Shown piece after piece: positions 11,601-20,575 of a stretch of DNA of 64,000 bases. Source of the stretch: Sulfuricella sp. (GTDB lineage Bacteria; Pseudomonadota; Gammaproteobacteria; Burkholderiales; Sulfuricellaceae); NCBI GenBank assembly GCA_018336195.1, contig JAGXQV010000211.1, positions 122,541-186,540 on the forward strand, given 5' to 3'. Numbering within the stretch: the first letter of the stretch is position 1; the number at the start of each line of letters is the position of its first letter. The notes under the pieces are model-generated. The model made no database searches, was not told the origin of the DNA, and saw only the letters and a list, made by a program, of their open reading frames with translations. The position numbers were made by a program, and so were the translations under genes.

Positions 11601-11642
11601 GATCCCCGCGCCGATCATTGCACTGATGATTGTTTTGCGCAC
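8631..11642 (-). CDS. fimV: FimV/HubP family polar landmark protein
   Basis: This is a 1003-residue bitopic protein. It has a signal peptide (1-23), a FimV N-terminal domain (GKLTVKSGLGQPFVGEIELLS), a LysM-like region near 205-260, a coiled coil near 345-395, and a Pro/Lys-rich stretch. One transmembrane helix lies near 472-490, then a very acidic cytoplasmic region with many DFNLD/DFDLD repeats, ending in the conserved FimV C-terminal TPR module (about 945-1003). FimV/HubP proteins organise the cell pole and support type IV pilus assembly and polar chemotaxis or flagella. Translation starts at GTG behind GAGGGTGG. Upstream of asd in many proteobacteria, as here. Confidence 0.93.
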   Translation of the reverse strand: MRKTIISAMIGAGIMLAPLAADAVGLGKLTVKSGLGQPFVGEIELLSVDRNEEGTLSAHLATTEVFQQAKVERSLAVTSLRFAVEQKKTGEWFIKLSSLQPINDPFLDLLVEVNWPSGRLLREFTVLLDPPSTTIEQQQVAAVELPAPKPSVAPEAAPEKAVAPQLQMDKTLGSKKSTKRTSAKAETQTEPAAETEAKGDSYGPVKSGDTLGKIASAVKPTGVSMEQMLVSLYRANQQAFSGSNMNRLKTGQILRIPENSQVNELDKPEAVQEVRAHAADWNAYRQKLAGAVESAKPVHEDQGRKTSGGKITTAVEDKAAGQKEPAKDVLKLSKSESVGTPKGAVRQADNIAQEKALKEANQRIAELEKNIQDMRKLLELRNQSMADLQKQAAKQAAPAKPVEEKKPEPTPPVAEKKPEPAKPATDKPAPPVSGVAVTGEEAPKTKPKVVTLQPKPPAAQPSFLEELFGDPLVMGGAGIIALLGGLLGFRKLKARREQDGGEGKKGGRAPVAFDQTPPNTSPLADLTPAVSSVLTDFTQSGMGAIDTTDVDPIAEAEVYMAYGRDVQAEEILREAMARDPQRHEIQLKLLEIYAGRKDMGSYEALARQLYAATGGSPDPDWEKAAEMGRSIDPGNSLYIAVALAAAMPEMAEAVEDVLDLGATEETLDASPDLDFNLESVGEAPVSSESPLPAAAEEEQLEELAPDLDFNLGQAEEVVVPQPEAEVPPADENLLDFNLDMPAMAVPVAEEAPPADASQIDFDLGDSAPPATEAPAEAASLDDNMLSFDLDMPLAAEPEAPPEEAKVEATPAALDISAESWQDQTNELIALELPAETAEEPVAMEIPAAPAPGEATEEEVSLDEGMLDLSAFMSDEPAAPAEKLPHQEEETESIEITPPPISDEAMLDFDFNVGEESEPAPEGQAAPNIDLSDISLDLDEEGKQQTLQQDDSTRYQEAATKLDLAKAYMEMGDKEGAKEILGEVLSEGSDEQQDEAKKLLGDLH

Positions 11643-11752
11643 TACACCACCCTCGATACTTTTATGTGATGCTAATTAAAATAACATCATGCAGTTAGGG
11701 ATGCAAGCTAAACTTGTACATCCAGTTAGCGTGGTAACTTTATATGTAGTTA

Positions 11753-12865
11753 TCACGCCTCCAGCAGAATTCGCAGCATGCGGCGCAACGGTTCTGCGGC
11801 ACCCCACAGCAACTGGTCGCCGACGGTGAAGGCGGACAGGTATTGCGGGCCCATGTTGAGCTTGCGCATCCGTCCCACCGGCACAGTCAGCGTACCGGTT
11901 ACGGCGGCCGGCGTGAGTTCCTTCATGGTGATTTCGCGGTCGTTGGGTACCACTTTCACCCATTGGTTGTGTGCGGCAATGATGGAATGAATTTCGTCGA
12001 GCGGCACGTCCTTGGTCATCTTGATGGTCAGCGCCTGGCTGTGGCAGCGCATCGCGCCGATGCGCACGCACAGGCCGTCGATGGGAATCTGGCTGGCGGA
12101 ACGACCGAGGATCTTGTTGCACTCGACCTGGGCTTTCCATTCTTCCTTGCTCTGCCCTGATTCGAGCTGCACGTCGATCCACGGGATCAATGAGCCGGCC
12201 AGCGGCACCGGCCAGGCGTCCACGGGGTAGCGGTCGGAGCGGATGAATTCGGCGACCTTCTTGTCGATTTCCAGGATCGCCGAAGCAGGATCGTCGAGCA
12301 GCGCCTTCACTTCGCCGTTGACCGCGCCCATCTGCTGGATCAGTTCGCGCATGTTGCGCGCACCGGCACCGCTTGCTGCCTGGTAGGTCATCGGGCTGAT
12401 CCATTCGATCAGGCCCTGTTCGAACAGGCCGCCGATTGCCATCAGCATCAGGCTGACGGTACAGTTGCCGCCCACGTAGGTCTTGACCCCCTTGGCCAGG
12501 CCGTCCTTGATCACGTTCTGGTTGACCGGGTCGAGGATGATGATGGCATCGTCCTTCATGCGCAGGGTGGAGGCCGCGTCGATCCAGTAGCCCGTCCAGC
12601 CAGCCTTGCGCAGCGGCTCGTAGACTTCCTTGGTGTAGTCGCCGCCCTGGCACGAGATGATGGCATCCATCGCCTTGAGTTCTTCGATGTTCCGGGCGTC
12701 TTTCAGCGCCGGCACGTCCTTGCCGATATCCGGGCCTTTGCCGCCGGGGTTGGAAGTGGTGAAAAACACCGGGTCGATCACCGCGAAATCGTTTTCCTCG
12801 CGCATCCGCTGCATCAGCACCGAGCCGACCATGCCGCGCCAACCGATCAAGCCAACTTTCTTCAT
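11753..12865 (-). CDS. asd: Aspartate-semialdehyde dehydrogenase
   Basis: Asd reduces aspartyl phosphate to aspartate semialdehyde, feeding lysine, methionine, threonine and cell-wall diaminopimelate synthesis. At 370 residues it is the long proteobacterial (E. coli-type) form. It starts with the nucleotide-binding [17 protein letters not shown], and the catalytic cysteine lies in [14 protein letters not shown] (about residue 133). It is the next gene after leuB on the same strand, with a hairpin between them. Confidence 0.97.
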   Translation of the reverse strand: MKKVGLIGWRGMVGSVLMQRMREENDFAVIDPVFFTTSNPGGKGPDIGKDVPALKDARNIEELKAMDAIISCQGGDYTKEVYEPLRKAGWTGYWIDAASTLRMKDDAIIILDPVNQNVIKDGLAKGVKTYVGGNCTVSLMLMAIGGLFEQGLIEWISPMTYQAASGAGARNMRELIQQMGAVNGEVKALLDDPASAILEIDKKVAEFIRSDRYPVDAWPVPLAGSLIPWIDVQLESGQSKEEWKAQVECNKILGRSASQIPIDGLCVRIGAMRCHSQALTIKMTKDVPLDEIHSIIAAHNQWVKVVPNDREITMKELTPAAVTGTLTVPVGRMRKLNMGPQYLSAFTVGDQLLWGAAEPLRRMLRILLEA

Positions 12866-12886
12866 TCAATTGCTCCTTGTAAATCG

Positions 12887-12952
12887 AGTGTCGAGAGACT
12901 GGAGTCGAGAGCGAAAACCTTGTGGCTCTCGACTCCCCACTCGCGACTCTCA
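12887..12952. repeat. Intergenic palindrome of GAGTCGAGAG-type words
   Basis: Between asd and leuB the sequence reads as repeated GAGTCGAGAG/GAGTGTCGAGAG words on one arm and their complement on the other. The inner arms GGAGTCGAGAGC (12901-12912) and GCTCTCGACTCC (12925-12936) pair perfectly around a 12-base loop; the outer arms pair imperfectly. There is no U-run, so I do not call it an intrinsic terminator. It resembles in style the other short-word palindromes in this window. Confidence 0.6.
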
Positions 12953-12957
12953 GCTAA

Positions 12958-14022
12958 TCATAATGCCGCAACTACCGCGTCGCCCATCGCGCTGCACGCG
13001 ATCTTCTGCGTGCCCGGCTCGAAGATGTCGCCGGTGCGCAGGCCGGAGGCCAGCACCTTTTTGACCGCGCCTTCGATGCGTTGTGCGGTGGTTTCGTCGT
13101 TAAAGGTATAACGCATCATCATCGCCACCGACAAAATGGTTGCCAGCGGGTTGGCGATGTCTTGGCCGGCGATGTCCGGGGCGGAACCGTGACTCGGCTC
13201 GTAGAGCCCCTTGTTGTTGGCGTCCAGCGAGGCGGAGGGCAACATGCCGATCGAGCCGGTGAGCATCGAGGCTTCGTCGGAAAGGATGTCGCCGAAGATG
13301 TTGCCGGTGACGATCACGTCGAATTGCTTGGGGTTGCGCACCAGTTGCATGGCGGCGTTGTCCACGTATTGGTGCGACAGCTCAACCTGCGGGTAATCCT
13401 TGGCGACTTCGATGACTACCTGGCGCCACAGGTCGGTGGTTTCCAGGACGTTGGCCTTGTCCACCGAGCACAGCTTCTTGTTGCGCTTCATGGCGATTTC
13501 GCAGGCGACCTTGGCGATGCGGCGTATTTCCGATTCGCTGTAGCGCATGGTGTTGATGCCTTCGCGCTCGCCGCTGGGAAGGGTGGAAATGCCGCGCGGC
13601 TGGCCGAAATAGATGTCGCCGGTGAGTTCGCGGATGATCATGATGTCGAGCCCTGCCACCACTTCCGGCTTGAGGGTGGAGGCATTCGCCAGTTCCGGGT
13701 AGAGCAGCGCCGGACGCAGGTTGGCGAAAGCGTTGAGACCCTTGCGGATGCGCAGCAGGCCCTGTTCGGGGCGCATCGGGCGGGGCAGGGTGTCGTATTG
13801 CCAGCCGCCCACCGCGCCGAGCAGCACGGCGTCGGAGTCGGTTGCCAGCTTCATGGTGGCTTCCGGCAGGGGATCGCCGGCCGTATCATAGCCGGCGCCG
13901 CCGATGGCGGCTTCTTCCATTTCGAACTTGAGGCCGTCGCTGGACAGCGCTTTCATGACCTTGACTGCCTGGGCGATGATTTCCGGGCCAATGCCGTCAC
14001 CCGGCAAAACTGCGATCTTCAT
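12958..14022 (-). CDS. leuB: 3-isopropylmalate dehydrogenase
   Basis: LeuB oxidatively decarboxylates 3-isopropylmalate in leucine synthesis. The 354-residue protein begins [15 protein letters not shown]. It carries the substrate arginines in [27 protein letters not shown], the catalytic Lys in [10 protein letters not shown], and the C-terminal NAD-binding [12 protein letters not shown]. Its ATG overlaps the stop of the HepT-like toxin gene by 4 bases, so leuB translation is probably coupled to the toxin-antitoxin genes that split it from leuD. Confidence 0.97.
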   Translation of the reverse strand: MKIAVLPGDGIGPEIIAQAVKVMKALSSDGLKFEMEEAAIGGAGYDTAGDPLPEATMKLATDSDAVLLGAVGGWQYDTLPRPMRPEQGLLRIRKGLNAFANLRPALLYPELANASTLKPEVVAGLDIMIIRELTGDIYFGQPRGISTLPSGEREGINTMRYSESEIRRIAKVACEIAMKRNKKLCSVDKANVLETTDLWRQVVIEVAKDYPQVELSHQYVDNAAMQLVRNPKQFDVIVTGNIFGDILSDEASMLTGSIGMLPSASLDANNKGLYEPSHGSAPDIAGQDIANPLATILSVAMMMRYTFNDETTAQRIEGAVKKVLASGLRTGDIFEPGTQKIACSAMGDAVVAAL

Positions 14023-14501
14023 TGCTTTCCTTCCGGATAAGTGCGGCGGCAGAAGTTTCCCAGTGCCGCCAGCGTCTCAAACAAAAACGGTGTTTTTTGG
14101 AACACCTGGTTAAAGAATTCTCCCTGCTCTTCCGCTTGTTCCGAATAGGCGTGGGCAGCGTCGTTGCGTAGCGCTCGCGCTTCGTTCCAGTCGGCGGCGG
14201 AGGGAATCACGCCGATTTTTTCCATGAAATTGACCACGTAAGTGAATGCATCCGCATTCACTTCCTCAATCCGCGCTACCAAGCGCATCGCGGCGGCGAG
14301 GTGATCCTGCATTTCACTGTAACGGCCCTTCAAAGCCGCCAGTGATTCCAGTTGATCCGGTTCCAGCCCTGCCAGGGTTGCACGAGGCAACCAAGCAGCG
14401 GCCTTGTTGTGGCTGTATTCGAGGTGGCCGGCCATGCGTCCGAGTTGATCGAGCTTCGCATAAAGCGCGGCGATCAGATCGGCGTGCGTTGCCGTAGTCA
14501 C
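14019..14501 (-). CDS. HepT-like HEPN toxin
   Basis: This is a 160-residue all-helical HEPN-domain protein. It ends its core with R112-N-D-A-A-H117-A-Y119, an exact match to the RX4HXY motif of HepT toxins, in which Arg and His are RNase catalytic residues and the Tyr is the residue adenylylated by MntA. In HepT/MntA systems of other bacteria the nucleotidyltransferase neutralises this RNase. It starts inside the last codons of the MntA-like gene (ATGA overlap) and ends overlapping leuB by 4 bases. The location inside the leucine operon is unusual. Confidence 0.85.
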   Translation of the reverse strand: MTTATHADLIAALYAKLDQLGRMAGHLEYSHNKAAAWLPRATLAGLEPDQLESLAALKGRYSEMQDHLAAAMRLVARIEEVNADAFTYVVNFMEKIGVIPSAADWNEARALRNDAAHAYSEQAEEQGEFFNQVFQKTPFLFETLAALGNFCRRTYPEGKQ

Positions 14502-14788
14502 AATTCCACCCCGGTGGAGGTCGCCACCCGGTCGATGGGGCGTTCATCTTCAGGGCTTGCCAGCACCACATCCACCGGGTAGGGCAGCCGTTCGGTGAGG
14601 CGCGCCAGGCAGCGGATGCGCCGCGCGTAAAGACGGTCTCGGGCGATAGGCTGGATGTAGAGGTCGACGTCGCCGCCTCGCGCAGCGTCGTCGGCGCGGG
14701 AGCCGAACAGCCGCACCCGCGAGCCGTCGCCGAAACATTCCGCCACGGTTAGACGGATCAAACCGGCCTCGTTTTCGGTAAGCCGCAT
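14498..14788 (-). CDS. MntA-like minimal nucleotidyltransferase antitoxin
   Basis: This is a 96-residue MNT-fold protein with FGSRADDAARGGDVDLYI, the GS...DXD nucleotidyltransferase signature. The gap between GS and DXD is nine residues, whereas the textbook MntA motif has ten. A later VDVVLASP strand supplies the third acidic residue. MntA enzymes inactivate HepT by transferring AMP to its tyrosine. I start it at MRLTENEAG, four bases after the leuD stop; a longer frame would overlap leuD. It overlaps the toxin gene by 4 bases. Confidence 0.82.
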   Translation of the reverse strand: MRLTENEAGLIRLTVAECFGDGSRVRLFGSRADDAARGGDVDLYIQPIARDRLYARRIRCLARLTERLPYPVDVVLASPEDERPIDRVATSTGVEL

Positions 14789-14792
14789 CGGT

Positions 14793-15431
14793 TTAAGCGA
14801 AAATCCATGGTTCGGCCTGCTTGCGCCGTTCTTCATAAGCCTTGATCTTGTCTGTCTTGAGGAGTGTCAGGCCGATGTCGTCGAGGCCGTTGAGCAGGCA
14901 GTGTTTGCGGAACTCGTCTACCGCGAAGGCAATCGATTGGCCGCCCGGCGTGGTGATGGTCTGCGCCGCCAGGTCCACGTTGAGGCGATAGCCTTCGCTG
15001 GCCTGGGTTTCGGCAAACAGCTTGTCCACGGTTGCGGCGTCCAGCACGATGGGGAGGATGCCGTTCTTGAAGCAATTGTTGAAGAAGATGTCGGCGAAGC
15101 TCGGCGCGATCACCACCTGGAAACCGTAATCGAGCAACGCCCAAGGGGCGTGTTCACGGCTCGACCCGCAGCCGAAGTTCTCGCGCGCCAGAAGAACCTG
15201 CGCGCCCTGGTAGCGCGGCTGGTTGAGCACGAAATCGGGGTTGCGCGGACGGTTGGTGCAATCCATGCCCGGCTCGCCGTAATTCGTGTAGCGCCATTCG
15301 TCGAACAGGTAGGGGCCGAAGCCGCTGCGGTGGATCGACTTGAGGAACTGCTTGGGGATGATCGCGTCGGTGTCCACGTTGGCGCGGTCGAGCGGTGCCA
15401 CCAGCCCATTGAGTGTCTTGAATTTGTCCAT
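14793..15431 (-). CDS. leuD: 3-isopropylmalate dehydratase small subunit
   Basis: LeuD forms with LeuC the iron-sulfur isomerase of leucine synthesis. The 212-residue protein starts [28 protein letters not shown] and has the swivel-domain loop [16 protein letters not shown] prefer the ATG at 15431, which shares its A with the TGA of the upstream lipoprotein gene (TGATG); a GTG one codon earlier is possible. The distance to the MntA-like gene is only 4 bases. Confidence 0.96.
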   Translation of the reverse strand: MDKFKTLNGLVAPLDRANVDTDAIIPKQFLKSIHRSGFGPYLFDEWRYTNYGEPGMDCTNRPRNPDFVLNQPRYQGAQVLLARENFGCGSSREHAPWALLDYGFQVVIAPSFADIFFNNCFKNGILPIVLDAATVDKLFAETQASEGYRLNVDLAAQTITTPGGQSIAFAVDEFRKHCLLNGLDDIGLTLLKTDKIKAYEERRKQAEPWIFA

Positions 15432-15550
15432 CACTTCACTGCCTTCTGGATGGCTTCCCCACCCTTTTCGAGATCCTGGCCGATGCCGCGTACCGTATTA
15501 CAGCCGGTCAGCGTCAGCATCAACAAGGCAATTATGGCTTTAACCTTCAT
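15431..15550 (-). CDS. Entericidin A/B-like small lipoprotein
   Basis: This 39-residue protein starts [20 protein letters not shown]: a short signal peptide with a lipobox LTGC (Cys17), then a small amphipathic tail rich in Gly, Glu and Lys. This matches the entericidin family of tiny envelope lipoproteins. It sits 12 bases after leuC and its stop overlaps the leuD start. I recall such lipoproteins between leuC and leuD in several betaproteobacteria. The function in this context is unknown. Confidence 0.8.
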   Translation of the reverse strand: MKVKAIIALLMLTLTGCNTVRGIGQDLEKGGEAIQKAVK

Positions 15551-15562
15551 GATCGTGCCTCC

Positions 15563-16969
15563 TTACAGCCAGTCCCGGACATCGATGAAATGTCCGGCGA
15601 TTGCCGCCGCGGCGGCCATTTCCGGGCTGACCAGGTGGGTGCGCCCGCCCGGCCCTTGGCGGCCTTCGAAATTGCGGTTGGATGTCGATGCGCAACGCTC
15701 GCCCGGTTCCAGGCGGTCGGCGTTCATCGCCAGGCACATCGAGCAGCCGGGGTCGCGCCACTCGAAGCCGGCCTCGGTGAAAATCTTGTCCAGGCCTTCC
15801 TGCTCGGCTTGCGCCTTGACTAGGCCCGAGCCTGGCACCACCAGCGCCAGCTTGACGCCAACGGCCTTCTTGCGGCCTTTCGCCACGGTTGCGGCGGCGC
15901 GCAGATCCTCGATGCGCGAATTGGTGCAGGAGCCGATGAATACCTTGTCCACGGCAATCTGGTTGATCGGCGTATTTGCCTGCAAGCCCATGTAGGCCAG
16001 GGCGCGCTCGATACCGCTACGCTTCACCGGGTCGGCTTCATGTGCCGGATCGGGCACCGTCGCGTCGATGGACAGCACCATTTCCGGGGAAGTACCCCAG
16101 GTGACCTGCGGCTTGATGGCAGCGGCGTCGAGTTCGACCACCGCAGCGAATTTCGCGCCCGCGTCGCTATGCAGGGTTTTCCAGTAGGCGACCGCCTTGT
16201 CCCAGTCCGCACCTTGTGGGGCGTAGGGACGGCCCTTGAGGTAGGCGACCGTGGTGTCGTCGGCGGCGATCATCCCGGCGCGCGCGCCGGCTTCGATGGC
16301 CATGTTGCACAGGGTCATGCGGCCTTCCACGGACAGGGCGCGGATCGCCGCGCCGCCGAATTCGATGGCGTAGCCGGTGCCGCCGGCGGTGCCGATCCTG
16401 CCGATGACCGCCAGGGCGATGTCCTTGGCGGTGACGCCTTTACCCAGAGTGCCTTCCACCTTGACCAGCATGGCCTTGGATTTCTTTTGTAACAGGGTTT
16501 GGGTGGCCAGCACGTGTTCGACTTCGCTGGTGCCGATGCCGTGCGCCAGCGCGGCGAATGCGCCGTGGGTGCTGGTGTGCGAATCGCCGCACACCACCGT
16601 CATGCCGGGGAGGGTGGCGCCCTGTTCCGGCCCCATGACGTGGACGATGCCTTGGCGGATATCGCCCATCTTGAATTCGGTGATGCCGAAGTGGGCGCAG
16701 TTCTCTGCCAGCGTCTCGACTTGCAGGCGGGCGATTGGGTCGGTGATGCCCTTGTCACGGTCCTTGGTCGGCACGTTATGGTCGGCTACCGCCAAATTCG
16801 CGGTTAAGCGCCACGGTTGGCGCCCGGCCAGGCGCAGCCCTTCGAAAGCCTGCGGGCTGGTGACTTCATGCAGGAGTTGGCGGTCGATGTAGAGCATGGC
16901 GGTGCCGTCGGCTTCCTCATGCACTACATGGGACTGCCACAACTTGTCGTAAAGCGTTTGTGCACTCAT
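15563..16969 (-). CDS. leuC: 3-isopropylmalate dehydratase large subunit
   Basis: LeuC is the [4Fe-4S] aconitase-type large subunit that isomerises 2- to 3-isopropylmalate. It has 468 residues with [13 protein letters not shown], the cluster cysteines in [12 protein letters not shown] and [11 protein letters not shown], and a normal N-terminus [16 protein letters not shown]. It is the first gene of a leuC-lipoprotein-leuD-mntA-hepT-leuB run. The approximately 200 bases upstream, shared with the divergent exonuclease gene, should hold the promoter; I see no strong -35/-10 pair. Confidence 0.97.
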   Translation of the reverse strand: MSAQTLYDKLWQSHVVHEEADGTAMLYIDRQLLHEVTSPQAFEGLRLAGRQPWRLTANLAVADHNVPTKDRDKGITDPIARLQVETLAENCAHFGITEFKMGDIRQGIVHVMGPEQGATLPGMTVVCGDSHTSTHGAFAALAHGIGTSEVEHVLATQTLLQKKSKAMLVKVEGTLGKGVTAKDIALAVIGRIGTAGGTGYAIEFGGAAIRALSVEGRMTLCNMAIEAGARAGMIAADDTTVAYLKGRPYAPQGADWDKAVAYWKTLHSDAGAKFAAVVELDAAAIKPQVTWGTSPEMVLSIDATVPDPAHEADPVKRSGIERALAYMGLQANTPINQIAVDKVFIGSCTNSRIEDLRAAATVAKGRKKAVGVKLALVVPGSGLVKAQAEQEGLDKIFTEAGFEWRDPGCSMCLAMNADRLEPGERCASTSNRNFEGRQGPGGRTHLVSPEMAAAAAIAGHFIDVRDWL

Positions 16970-17174
16970 GGCGTAACAGGTCAGAAAAAAAGAAGAATTA
17001 TTGCATAATTCGGGGGGCGCGCGGAATAGCCATCGTACCGCCAGGTAGGGCGCGACTTATGCGAACTTGGGTGGCGCGGCGCGTTCGATCGTGCTTTCCT
17101 CGGACTCGGGCAGCGCCGGTTTTCTCGCCTGCCATGAGGTGGAAATAGACAATCCGGGTGATACCATCTCCGTT

Positions 17175-17795
17175 ATGGAAAAAATAGCCATCATCGACTT
17201 TGAAACCACCGGCATGTCGCCGGACATGGGGGACCGTGCCACCGAAGTGGCGGTCGTCATCGTGGCGGGCGGGGAGATCGTCGACCGCTACCAGAGCCTG
17301 ATGAACGCCGGGGTACGGATTCCGCCTTTCATCGAAGCCCTGACCGGGATATCCACCGCCATGCTCAAGAGCGCCCCGCCGGCGGGCGAAGTCATGGCGG
17401 AACTCGCCGAGTTCGTTGGCGATCTGCCGCTGGTGGCGCACAACGCCTCGTTCGACAGCCGCTTCCTGGATGCGGAATGGGCGCGGATCAAGCGGCGCCG
17501 CCGCCAGGAATTCGCCTGTTCGATGTTGCTGGCGCGGCGGATTTACCCGCTTGCGCCCAACCACAAGCTGGGCTCGCTGGTCGAGCATCTCGGACTGCCT
17601 TCCGCCGAACGCCATCACCGTGCCCTGGCCGACGCGGAAATGACCGCGCACCTGTGGTCGAGGATGGTTGCCGACCTCGGCGAGCAATACGGTTTGGATG
17701 TGGTTCCCCACGAATTCCTGCGGGGGTTGCAGAAGACCCCGAAAGCGCAGATCGCACGTTACGTGGCGCGCGCCAAACTCAAACTCGATTTGTGA
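17175..17795 (+). CDS. DnaQ-like 3'-5' exonuclease
   Basis: This 206-residue protein has the DEDDh exonuclease motifs: DFETTG (residues about 8-13), HNASFD near 88, and HRALADAE near 146 with the catalytic His and Asp. Such stand-alone epsilon-like exonucleases process DNA or RNA ends; without polymerase III context the substrate is unknown. I start it at MEKIAIIDFETTG, because the longer reading has no family support. It is divergent from leuC and converges with the MFS gene with 6 bases between. Confidence 0.85.
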   Translation: MEKIAIIDFETTGMSPDMGDRATEVAVVIVAGGEIVDRYQSLMNAGVRIPPFIEALTGISTAMLKSAPPAGEVMAELAEFVGDLPLVAHNASFDSRFLDAEWARIKRRRRQEFACSMLLARRIYPLAPNHKLGSLVEHLGLPSAERHHRALADAEMTAHLWSRMVADLGEQYGLDVVPHEFLRGLQKTPKAQIARYVARAKLKLDL

Positions 17796-17801
17796 ACCGC
17801 G

Positions 17802-18947
17802 TCATTCCTTCCCTATCCTCAGCTTCCATGCCACCAGCCCCCACGCCGCCAGTGCACAGCCTGCGGCGAGGGTGTAGGTGAACGTCGCGCCCAGGCTGTC
17901 CCACACCACCCCGGCATAAAGTCCGCCCACGGTGCCGCCGGCGCCGTAGGTAATGCTGTTGTAGAGGGCCTGGCCGCGCGACTGGTGCTTGCCGCGAAAG
18001 AAGCGGTGCACCATTTCTACCGCTGCCGCGTGATAGACGCCGAAAGTAATGGCGTGGAGGAACTGGGCGGCGATGATTACCCACATCCAGCCGACCCCCC
18101 AGCCGATCATCAAAAAACGCAGCACCGCGCCGGCGAAGCTGGTCAGCAGCATCTGGCGCAGGCCGAATCGGCGGGTGAGATGAGGCATCAACAGGAAGAT
18201 GCTGATTTCCGTTACCACCCCCAGCGACCACAACAGGCCCACGCTGCTTTTGCTGTAGCCGTGGTCGACCAGGTAAATCGAATAGAAGGTGTAATAGGGG
18301 CCGTGCGCCGCCGCCATCAGGAAACCGCCGACGAAGAAGGCCAGCACCGCTGGTTGGCGCAGCACGTGCCAGAGCGGCAGATGGTCGCTGTCGTGGATCG
18401 TCACGTGGGCTTCCGGGATGTAGCGGGAGAGCAGCATCAAGCCGACCATCAGGCCTAGAATGGCCCACAGCAGGGCGCGGATCGGCATGAAGTCGAACAG
18501 GTAGCCCAGGCCGATTACCGTGGCGATGAAGCCGACCGAACCCCACAGGCGGATGCGCCCGTACTTGGCGGTCTTGTTGCCGAGATGGGTGAGGGTGGTG
18601 GCTTCCACCAGCGGCAGCGAGGCGCTCCAGAAGAAACTGACCAGCGACATCACCAGAAAAATCCACCAGAAACTGGTGACGAAAAACATCCCGAGAAAAG
18701 TCAGCAGGCTCAAGACGACGGCGGCCTGCACGATTGCCACGCGCTTTCCGAGATGGTCGGCGAGCCAGCCCCAGGCGTTGGGCGCGAAAATGCGCGTGAC
18801 CTGGAACAGCGACATCAATACGCCGATTTCGAAGGCATTGAATTCCAGCGATTTGAGATACAGCCCCCAGAACGGGGCCATCGCCCCGACGAAGGCGAAA
18901 TAGAAAAAGTAGAAGCCGGACAGGCGCCAGTAGGGCAGGCCGTGCAT
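17802..18947 (-). CDS. MFS transporter (HcaT-like, MFS_1_like family)
   Basis: This is a 381-residue inner-membrane protein with about twelve transmembrane segments starting MHGLPYWRLSGFYFFYFAFVGAMAPFWGLYL. The first motif resembles the phenylpropionate permease HcaT group. A basic A-like motif (GWLADHLGKRVAI) lies between helices 2 and 3. The substrate cannot be read from sequence. It begins one base after the stop of the glycosylase-like gene and is likely co-transcribed with aroC. The start was chosen where the family N-terminus begins; the longer reading overlaps the neighbour. Confidence 0.85.
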   Translation of the reverse strand: MHGLPYWRLSGFYFFYFAFVGAMAPFWGLYLKSLEFNAFEIGVLMSLFQVTRIFAPNAWGWLADHLGKRVAIVQAAVVLSLLTFLGMFFVTSFWWIFLVMSLVSFFWSASLPLVEATTLTHLGNKTAKYGRIRLWGSVGFIATVIGLGYLFDFMPIRALLWAILGLMVGLMLLSRYIPEAHVTIHDSDHLPLWHVLRQPAVLAFFVGGFLMAAAHGPYYTFYSIYLVDHGYSKSSVGLLWSLGVVTEISIFLLMPHLTRRFGLRQMLLTSFAGAVLRFLMIGWGVGWMWVIIAAQFLHAITFGVYHAAAVEMVHRFFRGKHQSRGQALYNSITYGAGGTVGGLYAGVVWDSLGATFTYTLAAGCALAAWGLVAWKLRIGKE

Positions 18948-18948
18948 G

Positions 18949-19377
18949 TCAGGGGCGCTCCCAGTCGGCCACGCCGCCCGCGACGACGCGGAACAGCGGA
19001 TGGGCCGGGGGGGCGGCAAGGGGGAAGAGTTCCTGGTATCTGGCCAGGTCGCGCTGCGCGAGCTTGCCGAGCAGGTGCTGGAATTCGTAAGCCAGTTGAC
19101 CGCTGCTTGCCTCGATTTGGCCGGCTAGGCGCATCGGCGCGATCTTATCGGCTGCGAAGCGGAAGCCGCGGCGCGCGCCTTCCGCCTGTACTTCGGCCAG
19201 GTACGAGGCGATGCCGGCCAGCGGATCGTCCAAGGCGCGAAAACGGGCAAGCTGGGGATGGTGGCGATAGCCGCGGGTTTCCCCCGCCAGGACTTTCTGC
19301 GCCAGCAGCGCCTCGCGCCACAGTGCGACCAGTCCGCGCGTGTCGAGCAGGCGCGGATGCAGGGTCCACAACCTCAT
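18949..19377 (-). CDS. Pyrimidine dimer DNA glycosylase/endonuclease V-like protein
   Basis: This 142-residue protein starts MRLWTLHPRLLDTRGLVALWREALLAQKVL and continues GYRHHPQLARF. This pattern is typical of the small bacterial proteins assigned to the Pyr_excise (T4 endonuclease V-like) family. If the family call holds it would excise UV-induced pyrimidine dimers, although most bacterial members are uncharacterised. It sits 15 bases after aroC and 1 base before the MFS start. Confidence 0.7.
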   Translation of the reverse strand: MRLWTLHPRLLDTRGLVALWREALLAQKVLAGETRGYRHHPQLARFRALDDPLAGIASYLAEVQAEGARRGFRFAADKIAPMRLAGQIEASSGQLAYEFQHLLGKLAQRDLARYQELFPLAAPPAHPLFRVVAGGVADWERP

Positions 19378-19392
19378 CCGTCGCGACTGGGT

Positions 19393-20484
19393 TCAACCGG
19401 CAATTTTCGGCGTGGCGCACACCACGTCGGCGTTTTGGCCGCGCTGGCGCAAGGCGTGGTCCATCAGCACGATGGCCAGCATCGCCTCGGCGATGGGGGT
19501 GGCACGGATGCCCACGCACGGGTCGTGGCGGCCTTCGGTGGACACCGTCGCCGGGTTGCCGGTCTTGTCGATGGACTGGCGCGGAATGCGGATGCTCGAC
19601 GTGGGCTTGATGGCGATGTTGACCACGATGTCCTGGCCGCTGGAAATGCCGCCCAATATCCCGCCGGCGTGGTTGGATAGAAAACCGCCGGCACTCAGTT
19701 CGTCGCCGTGCTCGCTGCCTTTCTGGGCGATGCAGGCGAAACCGTCGCCGATTTCCACGCCCTTCACTGCGTTGATCCCCATCATGGCGTGGGCGATGTC
19801 GGCGTCGAGCCGGTCGTAAACCGGTTCTCCCCAGCCCACCGGCACGCCGCTGGCGGCCACGGTGATTTTCGCCCCTACCGAATCGCCGTCCTTGCGCAGT
19901 TCGTCCATGTAGGCTTCGAGTTGCGGCACCAGGCTCGCGTCGGCGACGAAAAAGGGATTCTGCCCGACTTCATCCCAGGATTTGAACGGGGCGACGATGG
20001 GGCCGAGTTGCGAGAGATAGCCGCGGATCGTCACGCCGTAGCGCGCCGCCAGCCATTTCTTGGCGATCGCCCCCGCCGCCACCCGCACCGCGGTTTCGCG
20101 CGCCGAGGAGCGCCCGCCGCCGCGATAGTCGCGGATGCCGTATTTCTGCCAATAGGTGTAATCGGCGTGGCCGGGGCGGAACGTCGCGGCGATGCTGCCG
20201 TAATCCTTGCTGCGCTGGTCCTCGTTGCGGATCAACAGGCCGATGGGGGTGCCGGTGGTCTTGCCCTCGAACACCCCGGAAAGGATTTCCACCGTGTCCG
20301 ACTCGCGGCGCTGGGTAACGTGGCGCGACGTGCCGGGCTTGCGCCGGTCGAGTTCCAGTTGGATGTCGGCGGCGCACAGGTCGAGGCCCGGCGGGCAGCC
20401 GTCCACCACGCAGCCGATGGCCGGCCCGTGGGATTCGCCGAAGGAGGTGACGGAAAAAAGTTTACCGAGGGTGTTGCCGGACAT
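19393..20484 (-). CDS. aroC: Chorismate synthase
   Basis: AroC converts EPSP to chorismate with reduced FMN, the last step of the shikimate pathway. The 363-residue protein begins [33 protein letters not shown]. It shows the signature [12 protein letters not shown] and the C-terminal [17 protein letters not shown]. Length and motifs are standard. Confidence 0.98.
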   Translation of the reverse strand: MSGNTLGKLFSVTSFGESHGPAIGCVVDGCPPGLDLCAADIQLELDRRKPGTSRHVTQRRESDTVEILSGVFEGKTTGTPIGLLIRNEDQRSKDYGSIAATFRPGHADYTYWQKYGIRDYRGGGRSSARETAVRVAAGAIAKKWLAARYGVTIRGYLSQLGPIVAPFKSWDEVGQNPFFVADASLVPQLEAYMDELRKDGDSVGAKITVAASGVPVGWGEPVYDRLDADIAHAMMGINAVKGVEIGDGFACIAQKGSEHGDELSAGGFLSNHAGGILGGISSGQDIVVNIAIKPTSSIRIPRQSIDKTGNPATVSTEGRHDPCVGIRATPIAEAMLAIVLMDHALRQRGQNADVVCATPKIAG

Positions 20485-20575
20485 GATGTGAATCCAAAGC
20501 CTTAAAGAAGGCGAAAGTTTAACACAGGGCTGGTTCAGTCTTGGCGGGGATGGCAGCGATGCTTGGGGGCAACGG

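Noticed and set aside
12901..12936. Hairpin after leuB as an intrinsic terminator
   Set aside because: The stem is strong but no U-run follows on either strand; the repeated-word composition fits the palindromic repeat class better.
15432..15434. GTG one codon before the chosen leuD start
   Set aside because: The ATG overlaps the lipoprotein stop as TGATG, the usual coupling geometry, and matches LeuD N-termini; the difference is one residue.
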